Shown: piece by piece, positions 25,495 through 33,997 of the stretch
Layout: every line of letters begins with the position of its first letter
Numbering within the stretch: the stretch's first letter is position 1
Translations under genes and position numbers: made by a program
The notes under the pieces: model-generated
Database searches by the model: none
What the model was told of the DNA's origin: nothing
The model's input: only the letters and a program-made list of their open reading frames with translations
Assembly (NCBI RefSeq): GCF_048381675.1
Contig: NZ_JBLWIS010000002.1
Location: 434,001-498,000, forward strand
Direction: 5' to 3'
Source of the DNA: Advenella sp048381675
GTDB lineage: Bacteria > Pseudomonadota > Gammaproteobacteria > Burkholderiales > Burkholderiaceae_B
DNA: 64,000 nucleotides

Positions 25495-26199
25495 TTAAAC
25501 GGGCACGTCAGTCTGGCTATCCAACAGGCCTTTTTCCATGACCAATTGGCGGTCTGCCAGCTCGGCCAGCTTCGGATCATGGGTCACAATCACAAATGCC
25601 GTATTGAATTCCCTGTTAACCGATTTTAATAAGGAAAACATGTTCTGTGCCGTTTCACGATCCAGATTACCGGTTGGTTCATCAGCCAGCACACATACCG
25701 GATTGGCCACTAAGGCACGGGCCAGGGCCACCCGCTGGCGCTCGCCACCGGAAAGCTGGCTGGGTTTATGTGTCACCCGTTCGGCCAGGCCGACTTTGGC
25801 CAACACCTGTTCCGCCATTTTACGTGCCTGGCCACGATCCATTCGCCTGACAATCAAGGGCATGGCCACATTATCAAGCGCGCTGAACTCGGGCAACAAA
25901 TGGTGAAACTGGTAAACGAATCCAAGGCTTTGGTTGCGTATCTGGCTGCGTTGCTTTTCGGATAATCCGGCGGTACGTGTTCCATTAACCAGTACTTCGC
26001 CCGAGGTGGGCTCATCCAGCAAGCCCAAGGTATGCAACAAAGTGCTTTTACCTGAACCCGAGGCCCCAATAATGGCCACCATTTCACCCTGCTCTACATC
26101 CAGGTCTATTCCTTTCAGGATATCCAGCCGGGTATTGCCGTCTTCGTAATATTTAACAATCGACTTCGCCTGCAAGGCATATTTTTTTTCATTAGTCAT
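25495..26199 (-). CDS. lolD: Lipoprotein-releasing ABC transporter ATPase LolD
   Basis: Powers release of outer-membrane lipoproteins from the inner membrane to LolA. Walker A GASGSGKSTLLHTLGLLD, Q-loop YQFHHLLPEFSALDNVAMPL (the FHHLLPEF Lol motif), signature LSGGERQRVALARAL, Walker B VLADEPTGNLD, H-loop VIVTHD. 234 residues. It overlaps the end of the permease gene by 8 bases, consistent with coupled translation. Confidence 0.95.
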   Translation of the reverse strand: MTNEKKYALQAKSIVKYYEDGNTRLDILKGIDLDVEQGEMVAIIGASGSGKSTLLHTLGLLDEPTSGEVLVNGTRTAGLSEKQRSQIRNQSLGFVYQFHHLLPEFSALDNVAMPLIVRRMDRGQARKMAEQVLAKVGLAERVTHKPSQLSGGERQRVALARALVANPVCVLADEPTGNLDRETAQNMFSLLKSVNREFNTAFVIVTHDPKLAELADRQLVMEKGLLDSQTDVPV

Positions 26200-27469
26200 G
26201 GCGTAAGACCTCGGCAGGTTGCAAACGGGATGCCCGCCAGCTTGGATACAGGGTAGCCAGTATGGAAAGGACCAAAGACGTAAGGCCTACAGCGGTAATA
26301 TCGCCAACTTCGGGATGGGACGGCAACTGGCTGACAAAATAGATACTGGGATCAAGGAAATAAATCCCGAAAAGATTTTCGATAAAGGGAATAATCACAT
26401 CAATATTGTAGGCAACCAGACAACCCAGGAAAACACCCAGGAACGTGCCCACAACACCAATTAAAGAGCCCTGAACCAAAAATATCCGGGCCACTTCTGC
26501 CGGACTGGCGCCCAGTGTCCGCAAAATGGCAATATCCGACTGCTTGTCTTTAACCGCCATGACCAGCGAAGACAGCAAATTGAAAGCCGCCACAGCAATG
26601 ATCAGCGCCAGGATCAGGAACATCATTCTTTTTTCTGTCTTGACTGCGGCAAACCAGGTCCGGTTATCTTGGGTCCAGTCACGGGCCACGATGCCCTGTG
26701 GCAGGCTGAACATGAGTTGATTGGCAACCTCGGGGGCATCAAGCATATCCTTGATTTTCAGCCTTACACCGGCCAGCCCCATGTTGCGAAACAGAACGGC
26801 GCCGTCGCGGGCGGGAATAAAGGCCAGACTGGAATCATATTCGTAATGACCGGAATTAAAAATACCCGAGATGGTGAATTGACGCATGCGAGGGGTAAAG
26901 CCTGCCGGATTGATGGAACCTTGGGGAGACATCACCAACAGGGTATCGCCAACATTAACCCCCATATGATTGGCCAGGGTCTGGCCAATAACCATATTGA
27001 AAGTACCAGGCTGCAGCGAATCCAGAGAGCCGCGGATGATCTGATCGGGCAATTCTGACACCTTGGCTTCATTGGCCGGGTCCAGGCCCCGAATTTCCAC
27101 CCCTTTAAGCACATTACCACGCGCCAGCATGCCTGAAGAAGCCACAAAAGCGGAAGCACCCACGACCTCGGGATTTTTTTCAGCCTCGCTGGCCAGGTTT
27201 TGCCAGTCTTCCAGGGCAGTAACCGCATCAACTTGCGGGTTGAATAATTGAATATGCGGCAGGACAGACAGCATGCGATCACGCACATCCACCTGGAATC
27301 CGTTCATCACGGACATAACAATAATAAGTGCAGCCACCCCAAGCGCGATACCCGCCATCGAGCTGCCTGCAATGAAAGAAACAAAGCGGTCGCGCTGTTT
27401 TCCACGCCCTTTTGCTCTTGTCAATCCCGCGTAACGGGAACCAATCCATAATTCGTAAGGTATTTTCAC
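26192..27469 (-). CDS. lolC: Lipoprotein-releasing system permease (LolC/LolE family)
   Basis: Four-helix permease with a large periplasmic domain between the first and second helices. It begins YELWIGSRYAGLTRAKGRGK and shows GIALGVAALIIVMSVMNGFQ with the first helix, then the periplasmic part. The C-terminal helices follow from MMFLILALIIAVAAFNLLSS and SDIAILRTLGASPAEV. The start is a GTG at 27467-27469. Only one permease is encoded here with LolD, so it may be a LolF-like homodimer rather than a separate LolC; no second copy is in the window. Divergent from the rpfE-like gene with only about 35 bases between starts. Confidence 0.92.
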   Translation of the reverse strand: MKIPYELWIGSRYAGLTRAKGRGKQRDRFVSFIAGSSMAGIALGVAALIIVMSVMNGFQVDVRDRMLSVLPHIQLFNPQVDAVTALEDWQNLASEAEKNPEVVGASAFVASSGMLARGNVLKGVEIRGLDPANEAKVSELPDQIIRGSLDSLQPGTFNMVIGQTLANHMGVNVGDTLLVMSPQGSINPAGFTPRMRQFTISGIFNSGHYEYDSSLAFIPARDGAVLFRNMGLAGVRLKIKDMLDAPEVANQLMFSLPQGIVARDWTQDNRTWFAAVKTEKRMMFLILALIIAVAAFNLLSSLVMAVKDKQSDIAILRTLGASPAEVARIFLVQGSLIGVVGTFLGVFLGCLVAYNIDVIIPFIENLFGIYFLDPSIYFVSQLPSHPEVGDITAVGLTSLVLSILATLYPSWRASRLQPAEVLRHD

Positions 27470-27504
27470 AAGCGTAAATGATTCACAAAGATTACAATTC
27501 CAAC

Positions 27505-28437
27505 ATGGATATTATTATTTCAGGGATACTCCCCTACTCATCGATTGCTTCCGAACTGGGCAGGCAAGCGGCCAAAGCCGCGCCAACCCTGTTTCAAAAA
27601 ATGGAAAACGGCAAGGGAACCGTGCATTTGCTGGATCCTAACGAAACCGGCTGCACCCCTTTTGAATACTGGCAACTGGAGCACCGCCAATTTACCCCCG
27701 TCGGGCAACAAAAACATGCCGCCGGCCTTGGCCCACTTTATTCCACACACCCGCATGACCGGGACAAGCCCGTCTGGTTAATGGAACTGGCACACATCGC
27801 GCTAGGCGCATCCAATGCCACCTTGCTAACCGCCGATGACCTGAACATATCAGAAGCGGAAAGCTTAGCATTATTTGAAAGTGCACAGGTTGTTTTTTCC
27901 GAGAGCCCTTTCAAATTACTGCAATTTGGTACCCACCGCTGGCAAATGGAAATACCCTCCGACATGGTTTTGCCTTCATTAAGTCCCAATGTGATAGCCA
28001 GCGGCCAGCTGAACGACTGGTGGCCACAAGACGCGGCCAGCCGCCAACTACGCAAACTGCTTAATGCCCTGCAGGTGGAATGGCATGAGCATCCGGTTAA
28101 CCTGACCCGGCAAGAAATGAAACTGCCAGTCATTAATGGCGCCTGGGTTTTTGGCGGGGCGATGCCTTCACAGTTACAGGCAGCACCTGCCTCCAACCCG
28201 CCGCATATCCTGCAACAACTCGAGACCGCTCACCGCAAACAGGATTGGGGCCAATGGCTGGACCTCCTGGCAAAACTTGAACGCAATGTGTTTACCACCT
28301 TGCTTGCCGAAAAAAACAACAATCTGATCCTGACCGGCTATGACCGGCTGGTTGTTGTAACGCCGGGAGGCATACCTGCCTGGCTGGGCAAACTGTTAAA
28401 ACGCAATCAAAAATGGAAGGAATGGTGGTGTCAGTAA
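27505..28437 (+). CDS. RpfE-like conserved protein upstream of recJ
   Basis: 311 residues, no signal peptide, no membrane helices, no catalytic motif that I recognise. Visible segments are HLLDPNETGCTPFEYWQLEH, LMELAHIALGASNATLLTADDL, WHEHPVNLTRQEMKLPVINGAWVFGGA (an 'N-x-x-W-x-x-G-G' pattern seen in proteins annotated RpfE-type) and YDRLVVVTPGG. Position next to recJ and close to prfB and lysS matches the recJ-rpfE-prfB-lysS neighbourhood in Xanthomonas. The biochemical role is unknown. An ATG at 27478 would add nine residues; neither start has a good ribosome site. It overlaps the recJ start region. Confidence 0.7.
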   Translation: MDIIISGILPYSSIASELGRQAAKAAPTLFQKMENGKGTVHLLDPNETGCTPFEYWQLEHRQFTPVGQQKHAAGLGPLYSTHPHDRDKPVWLMELAHIALGASNATLLTADDLNISEAESLALFESAQVVFSESPFKLLQFGTHRWQMEIPSDMVLPSLSPNVIASGQLNDWWPQDAASRQLRKLLNALQVEWHEHPVNLTRQEMKLPVINGAWVFGGAMPSQLQAAPASNPPHILQQLETAHRKQDWGQWLDLLAKLERNVFTTLLAEKNNNLILTGYDRLVVVTPGGIPAWLGKLLKRNQKWKEWWCQ

Positions 28438-30131
28438 GAATCAGTGACCGGGCACAAAACCCCGGCTTTCAACAAGAATTGGAACAAGCGGGCATTCATG
28501 CCCTGCTGGCCCGCCTTTGGGCCTCCCGTGGGGTTAATGATCCTGCACAAACACAACCGCAATGGCAGAACATGCTGGCGCCCGCCCTGCTTTCAGAAGT
28601 CAACCAGGCAGCCAGCCTGCTGGCTGATGCCATTGAACAAAGAAAAAAACTCCTGATCATTGCCGACTATGATTGTGACGGTGCCACCGCTTGCGCGGTA
28701 GGCGTCAGGGCCCTGCGCCAGATGGGGGCCGATATTGATTTCCTGGTCCCCAACCGTTTTGAAACCGGCTATGGCCTGTCTCCGGCAGTCGTCAGCCTGG
28801 CCTGCCAGCACCCCAATGGCAAGCCAGACATCCTGATTACCGTTGACAATGGCATTGCCAGTGTTGAGGGCGTACAGGCAGCCCGTGAAGAAGGCATGGA
28901 AGTGATTGTTACCGATCATCACTTGCCGGGTGACACGCTGCCCAATGCTTTGTGTATCGTTAATCCCAACAAACCGGGTTGCACTTTTCCGTCCAAGAAC
29001 CTGGCTGGCGTGGGCGTCATTTTCTATGTCATGCTGGCCCTGCGTGCGGAAATGCGCAAACGCAAGCACTTTGATCCCAAAGGTGGCCCAAGGCTTGACA
29101 ACCTTGCCGACCTGCTGGCACTGGGCACGGTCGCTGACGTAGTCAAGCTGGACAGCAACAACCGCCTGCTGGTTACCCAAGGACTCAAAAAAATCCGTGC
29201 AGGACAACTACAGCCCGGTGTGAAAGCCCTGTTTATGGTTGCCGGAGGCAATTTCAAGGAAGCCTGCGCGTCTGACCTGGGTTTCAAGATTGGCCCACGC
29301 ATCAATGCCGCCGGTCGCCTGGCTGATATGAGCCTGGGGATACGTTGCCTGATTACCGACGACGAAACCGAAGCGTTGCAGCTGGCCAGAGAGCTTGATG
29401 AAATCAATCATCAGCGCCGCTCGATTGAACACGAAATGAGCGAACAGGCACTAGCCAGCCTTGAATCGCCTGCTAACAGCCAATCAGCCAGCATCTGCGT
29501 ATTCAATGAAGGCTGGCACCAAGGCGTGGTTGGGATTGTTGCCTCGCGCCTGAAAGAAAAGTTCTGGAAACCCACCCTGGCATTTGCCCCTGCCGATAAT
29601 GACGAGTTGCGCGGATCGGGTCGCTCCGTGCCCGAGCTTCACTTGCGTGACGCCCTTGACCTAGTGTCCAAACGTCACCCCGGCATGATTATCAAGTTTG
29701 GGGGCCATGCCATGGCAGCCGGGCTATCCCTTAAAACCGGGCATTTTGAAGCGTTTTCACTAGCCTTTAATGAAGCAGTACAGGAAATGACCGGCAGCAG
29801 CAGCTTCGAGCCCCTGCTTGAAACCGATGGCTCCCTGGAACCCGTTTATGCCACGGCAGAAACCGCTTTGCTACTGCAAGACCAGGTATGGGGCGCTGGT
29901 TTTCCCGCACCGCTTTTCAGGGATATTTACCGCATCCGCAACCAGCGGCTTTTAAAAGACAAACATCTCAAGCTGCGGGTCGAACGCGATAACGTCCTGT
30001 ATGACGCCATCTGGTTCAACCAGCAAGAAACCCTGCCCGAATATGCAGAACTGGTCTATGAACTGGTGCCTAACCAATGGAATGGTGTGGTTTCAGCACA
30101 ACTACTGGTCAAGCATGCCCGGGATGCCTAA
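28428..30131 (+). CDS. recJ: Single-strand-specific 5'-3' exonuclease RecJ
   Basis: DHH-family exonuclease in recombination and mismatch repair. Motifs: LLIIADYDCDGATACAVG (motif I), ILITVDNGIAS (II), VIVTDHHLPGD (III, the DHH), NLAGVGVIFYVMLAL, LADLLALGTVADVV, and the DHHA1 part GRSVPELHLRDAL with KFGGHAMAAGLSL. About 567 residues. Several in-frame starts exist; the GTG at 28428 sits behind GGAAGG at good spacing, whereas ATGs at 28413 and 28422 lack one. It overlaps the rpfE-like gene by about 10 bases. Confidence 0.94.
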   Translation: MSVRISDRAQNPGFQQELEQAGIHALLARLWASRGVNDPAQTQPQWQNMLAPALLSEVNQAASLLADAIEQRKKLLIIADYDCDGATACAVGVRALRQMGADIDFLVPNRFETGYGLSPAVVSLACQHPNGKPDILITVDNGIASVEGVQAAREEGMEVIVTDHHLPGDTLPNALCIVNPNKPGCTFPSKNLAGVGVIFYVMLALRAEMRKRKHFDPKGGPRLDNLADLLALGTVADVVKLDSNNRLLVTQGLKKIRAGQLQPGVKALFMVAGGNFKEACASDLGFKIGPRINAAGRLADMSLGIRCLITDDETEALQLARELDEINHQRRSIEHEMSEQALASLESPANSQSASICVFNEGWHQGVVGIVASRLKEKFWKPTLAFAPADNDELRGSGRSVPELHLRDALDLVSKRHPGMIIKFGGHAMAAGLSLKTGHFEAFSLAFNEAVQEMTGSSSFEPLLETDGSLEPVYATAETALLLQDQVWGAGFPAPLFRDIYRIRNQRLLKDKHLKLRVERDNVLYDAIWFNQQETLPEYAELVYELVPNQWNGVVSAQLLVKHARDA

Positions 30132-30227
30132 AAAACAATCCCTTTAAGCAAGGAAAGAAACAACGGGTGCACAAGCACACAAAACTCTTTATACTTTGTT
30201 GCTCGGATTTAGCGGAATTAATGAGTC

Positions 30228-30386
30228 ATGAAGAAAATTCACTGCCTGTCAGGCATAGTTGCATTTGTCTGTTTAGTGGCAGGTTGCACAAACATGAACA
30301 GCCCCAGCTCCCCTATTGATAATGTGATAACAACCGTTGGTGATGCCTTTGGCAATATATCCGGCCATAAATCGGGCAAACCATAA
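30228..30386 (+). CDS. Tiny lipoprotein (52 residues)
   Basis: MKKIHCLSGIVAFVCLVAGC begins a lipoprotein signal with lipobox LVAGC. The mature part is only about 33 residues (TNMNSPSSPIDNVITTVGDA, then FGNISGHKSGKP), without aromatic clusters. It lies after recJ and is followed at once by a strong terminator, which supports it being a real transcribed unit. The residue after the lipid-modified Cys is Thr, so outer-membrane sorting is likely. No homologue recognised; function unknown. A weak ribosome site is a caution. Confidence 0.65.
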   Translation: MKKIHCLSGIVAFVCLVAGCTNMNSPSSPIDNVITTVGDAFGNISGHKSGKP

Positions 30387-30400
30387 AATCTTTTCATTGC

Positions 30401-30425
30401 AAAAAGCCCTTTTCAGGGCTTTTTT
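30401..30425 (+). terminator. Intrinsic terminator after the tiny lipoprotein gene
   Basis: AAAAAGCCCT pairs with AGGGCTTTTT around a 4-base loop, with a T-run on the plus strand. It separates the recJ/lipoprotein transcript from prfB. Confidence 0.85.
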
Positions 30426-30483
30426 GTTGTCATGCGTTAAAATGTAAGGTTAGCAAAAATAAAATTTGATCTTAGGAAATACA

Positions 30484-31588
30484 ATGGAAGCCGAGCGCCG
30501 GAATCAAATCTTAGCAAACCTCGAAGATTACGCTGAACGCGAATCTGACCTTCGGGGGTATCTTTGACTACGAGGCAAAATCAGAACGCCTGCAAGTAGT
30601 CAATCTGGAACTTGAAAATCCAGACATCTGGAATAATCCCGAACACGCCCAGGAACTGGGCAAAGAAAAGAAAAGCCTTGAAAAAATCGTACTGGTGTTA
30701 AGCGAACTGCAGCAAAACATCAAGGATTCTATGGATCTGTACGAACTTGCCGAAATGGATGACGATGATGCCACCTTGATGGCCATCGAAGAAGACGCCA
30801 AAAAATATGCCGAAGTACTGCAAGGCCTGGAGTTCCGCCGCATGTTCTCCAACCCTGCCGACCCCATGAACTGCTTCCTGGATATCCAGGCAGGTGCCGG
30901 TGGCACCGAAGCCCAGGACTGGGCCTCCATGCTGTTGCGCCAGTATCTTCGCTATTGTGAAAACAAAGACTTCAAAACCGAAGTGCTTGAAGTTTCTGAC
31001 GGTGATGTGGCAGGCATCAAATCGGCCACCATCAAAATTGAAGGCGAATACGCCTTTGGTTTCCTGCGCACCGAAAGCGGTGTGCATCGTCTGGTTCGCA
31101 AAAGCCCGTTCGATTCATCCAATGGCCGACATACCTCTTTTGCCAGCGTGTACGTTTACCCTGAAATTGATGACTCCTTCGAAATTGATATCAACCCGGC
31201 CGATTTGCGGGTAGACACCTATCGCGCCAGTGGTGCCGGTGGCCAGCACATTAACAAAACCGATTCTGCCGTTCGTATTACCCACGGCCCTACCGGCATT
31301 GTGGTTCAGTGCCAGAACGACCGCTCACAACACCGGAACCGCGCTGAAGCCATGTCCATGCTACGTTCAAAACTGTATGAACTGGAAATGCGCAACCGCA
31401 TGGCCGAACAGCAAAAACTGGAAGAATCCAAGTCCGAAGTGGGTTGGGGTCACCAGATCCGCTCTTACGTACTCGACCAAAGCCGTATTAAAGACTTGCG
31501 CACTAACGTTGAAGTTTCCAATACACAAAAAGTGCTGGATGGCGACTTGGACATGTTTATTGAAGCAAGTCTGAAACAGGGTGTTTAA
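30484..31588 (+). CDS. prfB: Peptide chain release factor 2, with programmed +1 frameshift
   Basis: Recognises UAA and UGA stop codons. The gene is split: codons 1-27 run from the ATG at 30484 to CTT, an in-frame TGA stands at 30565-30567, and reading resumes at GAC 30566 in the +1 frame to 31588. The slippery site is CTT-TGA-C preceded by CGGGGG, the conserved RF2 autoregulatory signal. Further motifs: SPFDSSNGRHT with the SPF tripeptide for stop-codon reading and SGAGGQHINKTDSAVR with the catalytic GGQ. The full product is about 367 residues, the usual RF2 size. Followed immediately by an SDR gene. Confidence 0.97.
30550..30568 (+). promoter_or_regulatory. RF2 programmed +1 frameshift site
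   Basis: CTTCGGGGGTATCTTTGAC: an internal Shine-Dalgarno-like CGGGGG sits three bases before the CTT slippery codon, followed by TGA and C. Low RF2 lets the ribosome slip to GAC and make more RF2. The E. coli version has AGGGGG; the C here shortens the anti-SD match by one base. Confidence 0.93.
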
Positions 31589-32344
31589 ATGAGCAAAACC
31601 ATTGCCATCGTTACCGGTTCGTCCAGAGGGCTGGGGGCTGCACTAGCCAGCCAGCTTGCCACGCAGGTTAGCCAGCTAATCACCATAGCCCGAACCGATA
31701 ACATGCAATTACATGCGCTTGCCCTACAACATGGTTGCCACCATGTGCACAACGGTTTCAACCTTAGCAACCCTGAACATATCAATGCAGCGGCGCTGGA
31801 TATTTTTTTAGAACTGGATCAATCCGCCAGCCAGTATATCCTGATCAATAACGCGGGCACGCTAGGGCCTGTTGGCCAGTACAATAGCCTTGGCCACGAA
31901 AAAGCCCAGGATATCGCCAGCGCTTTCAATTTAAACGTCAACAGCGTTATTATGCTCACGTCGGCCTTTTTAGCGGCTACCCGCAACACCGGGGCCGACG
32001 TCCGTGTCATTAACATTTCCTCTGGCGCCGGTCGTTCTCCTACTCCGGGCTGGAGTGTTTATTGCGCCACCAAGGCGGCCCTTGACATGTACACTCGCGT
32101 GGCCAGGCAAGAAGCGCCGCACGCCAGGCTGGTTTCATTGGCACCCGGTGTCATAGACACCGGCATGCAAAAGCAGATCCGCGAACTGGATCCTGGCGAT
32201 TTTCCCAATCGCGCCCGTTTTACCCAGTTACATGAAAAAGGCGAACTGTCCAATCCCGAACAGCTGGCCACCAAAATTTTGAACTATTTACATCGTGATG
32301 ATTTCGGCCAGACCGAAATTGATGATATTCGTCACTATTCATAA
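31589..32344 (+). CDS. Short-chain dehydrogenase between prfB and lysS
   Basis: 251-residue SDR with TIAIVTGSSRGLGAALASQL (TGxxxGxG), ILINNAGTLGPVG (NNAG), VINISSGAGRSPTPGW (catalytic Ser), YCATKAALDMY (YxxxK) and APGVIDTGMQ. The pattern resembles the sepiapterin reductase/benzil reductase branch (PGVIDTxMQ, FxxLHExGEL), but the substrate is not known. Its ATG follows the prfB stop with no gap, and lysS starts 9 bases after its end, so the three genes are likely co-transcribed. Confidence 0.9.
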   Translation: MSKTIAIVTGSSRGLGAALASQLATQVSQLITIARTDNMQLHALALQHGCHHVHNGFNLSNPEHINAAALDIFLELDQSASQYILINNAGTLGPVGQYNSLGHEKAQDIASAFNLNVNSVIMLTSAFLAATRNTGADVRVINISSGAGRSPTPGWSVYCATKAALDMYTRVARQEAPHARLVSLAPGVIDTGMQKQIRELDPGDFPNRARFTQLHEKGELSNPEQLATKILNYLHRDDFGQTEIDDIRHYS

Positions 32345-32353
32345 ACCATAACC

Positions 32354-33877
32354 ATGACAGAACAACATAACCCTACCGCTCCCGAACAAGACGAAAACCA
32401 CCTGATTGCCGAACGTCGTGCCAAGCTGGACAAAATCCGTGAAGAAGGCATTGCCTTTCCCAACGATTTTGAACCTGAACACAAAGCCTTGAAACTGCAC
32501 GAACAGTTTGACGCCCTCGACAAAGAAACCCTGGACCCGCAAAAAGTGCCTGCCAAAGTAGCCGGTCGCATGATGCTAAAACGCGTCATGGGCAAAGCCA
32601 GCTTTGCAACCATCCAGGACAGCAGCGGACGCATCCAGATTTACCTGGATAAAAACTCGATCGGTGAAGAAACCTATAACCAGTTCAAGCAATGGGATAT
32701 TGGTGACATTATCGCTGTTGAAGGCCGTGTATTCAAAACCAACAAAGGCGAGCTTTCCATTCATGCGGATAATATTCGCCTGCTGGCCAAATCTTTGCGC
32801 CCCCTACCCGATAAATTCCACGGCATTGCCGATCAGGAATTACGCTACCGCCAGCGCTATGTTGACCTGATCATGACTGAAGAAACGCGCAACACTTTTA
32901 AAACACGCAGCAAGGCCATCAACGCCATTCGCTCATACATGCTTGATGCCGACTTCCTTGAAGTTGAAACCCCCATGTTGCACCCCATTCCAGGCGGCGC
33001 CTCAGCCAAACCGTTTGTGACCCATCACAATGCACTGGACATGGAAATGTACTTGCGCATTGCCCCCGAGCTTTACCTTAAGCGTCTGGTCGTAGGTGGG
33101 TTTGAACGGGTTTTTGAGATTAACCGCAACTTCCGCAACGAAGGGGTCAGCCCGCGCCACAATCCTGAATTCACCATGATGGAGTTCTACGCTGCTTACA
33201 CCAATTACCAGTGGCTGATGAACTTTACCGAAACACTGCTGCGTGATGTTGCCATTCAGGCAACCGGCAGTGCCGTGCTTACCCACCAGGGCCGTGAGCT
33301 TGACCTAAGCAAACCCTTTGACCGTCTAACAATTGTTCAGGCCATTACCAAATATGCGCCCGAATACACCGAAGAACAATTGGGCAATGAAGAATTTTTA
33401 CGTAACGAACTGAAGAAATTCGGTGTGGATGCCTATGATGCGGTAATGTCCCGCGCAGGTATTGGCGCCCTGCAACTAGCCCTGTTTGAAGAAACCGCCG
33501 AAGCCAAGTTGTGGAACCCTACATTCATTATTGACTATCCAGTCGAAGTTTCTCCGCTGGCACGTGCTTCAGATACGGTTCCCGGCATTACCGAACGCTT
33601 TGAACTGTTCATTACCGGCCGTGAAATTGCCAATGGTTTCTCGGAACTGAATGATCCTGAAGACCAGGCAGCCCGCTTCCATGCCCAGGTAGAAGCCAAA
33701 GACGCCGGTGACGAAGAAGCCATGTTCTATGATGCCGACTATATCCGTGCACTGGAATACGGCATGCCTCCGGCCGGTGGTTGTGGCATTGGCATAGACC
33801 GCCTTGTCATGCTGCTAACCGATAGCCCCAGCATTCGCGACGTTTTGCTCTTCCCGCATTTGCGTAAAGAAGGCTGA
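32354..33877 (+). CDS. lysS: Lysyl-tRNA synthetase, class II
   Basis: Charges tRNA-Lys. The N-terminal OB-fold anticodon-binding domain (about 60-160) includes VAGRMMLKRVMGKASFATIQ and FDKxxxGD-like segments. Class II motif 2 is FEINRNFRNEGVSPRHNPEFTMMEFY and motif 3 is PPAGGCGIGIDRLVMLLTDSPSIRDVLLFP. Motif 1 lies around RSYMLDADFLEVETPML. 507 residues, standard. End of the prfB-SDR-lysS unit, followed by two hairpins. Confidence 0.97.
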   Translation: MTEQHNPTAPEQDENHLIAERRAKLDKIREEGIAFPNDFEPEHKALKLHEQFDALDKETLDPQKVPAKVAGRMMLKRVMGKASFATIQDSSGRIQIYLDKNSIGEETYNQFKQWDIGDIIAVEGRVFKTNKGELSIHADNIRLLAKSLRPLPDKFHGIADQELRYRQRYVDLIMTEETRNTFKTRSKAINAIRSYMLDADFLEVETPMLHPIPGGASAKPFVTHHNALDMEMYLRIAPELYLKRLVVGGFERVFEINRNFRNEGVSPRHNPEFTMMEFYAAYTNYQWLMNFTETLLRDVAIQATGSAVLTHQGRELDLSKPFDRLTIVQAITKYAPEYTEEQLGNEEFLRNELKKFGVDAYDAVMSRAGIGALQLALFEETAEAKLWNPTFIIDYPVEVSPLARASDTVPGITERFELFITGREIANGFSELNDPEDQAARFHAQVEAKDAGDEEAMFYDADYIRALEYGMPPAGGCGIGIDRLVMLLTDSPSIRDVLLFPHLRKEG

Positions 33878-33883
33878 TGGTTA

Positions 33884-33913
33884 TTGTAAACAGCACTTAA
33901 GCGCTGTTTACAA
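33884..33913. repeat. 11-bp perfect inverted repeat after lysS
   Basis: TTGTAAACAGC and GCTGTTTACAA flank an 8-base loop, directly after the lysS stop. There is no T-run behind it, so it may act as an RNA 3'-end stabiliser or an upstream stem ahead of the true terminator rather than a terminator itself. Confidence 0.6.
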
Positions 33914-33918
33914 TCAAA

Positions 33919-33953
33919 TTGCCTGCATTATTTATTTAATGCAGGCATTTTTA
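33919..33953 (+). terminator. Intrinsic terminator of the prfB-lysS unit
   Basis: TGCCTGCATTA pairs with TAATGCAGGCA around a 6-base loop and is followed by TTTTT on the plus strand. The upstream AAATT may also serve the opposite strand. Confidence 0.85.
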
Positions 33954-33997
33954 TGCATGAAATATTTATTGACGTATTAAACAAATAAATCCCGGTG

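Noticed and set aside
28593..29207. 204-residue minus-strand frame inside recJ
   Set aside because: Antisense shadow of conserved DHH motifs; no start signal.
30695..31588. prfB read as starting at 30695
   Set aside because: This ignores the 5' part. The RF2 start at 30484 with the +1 frameshift at 30565 restores the full-length protein.
33884..33952. Twin palindromes after lysS as a CRISPR or mobile-element end
   Set aside because: Only two different stems, no repeats in series and no target-site duplication; simple 3'-end structure fits.
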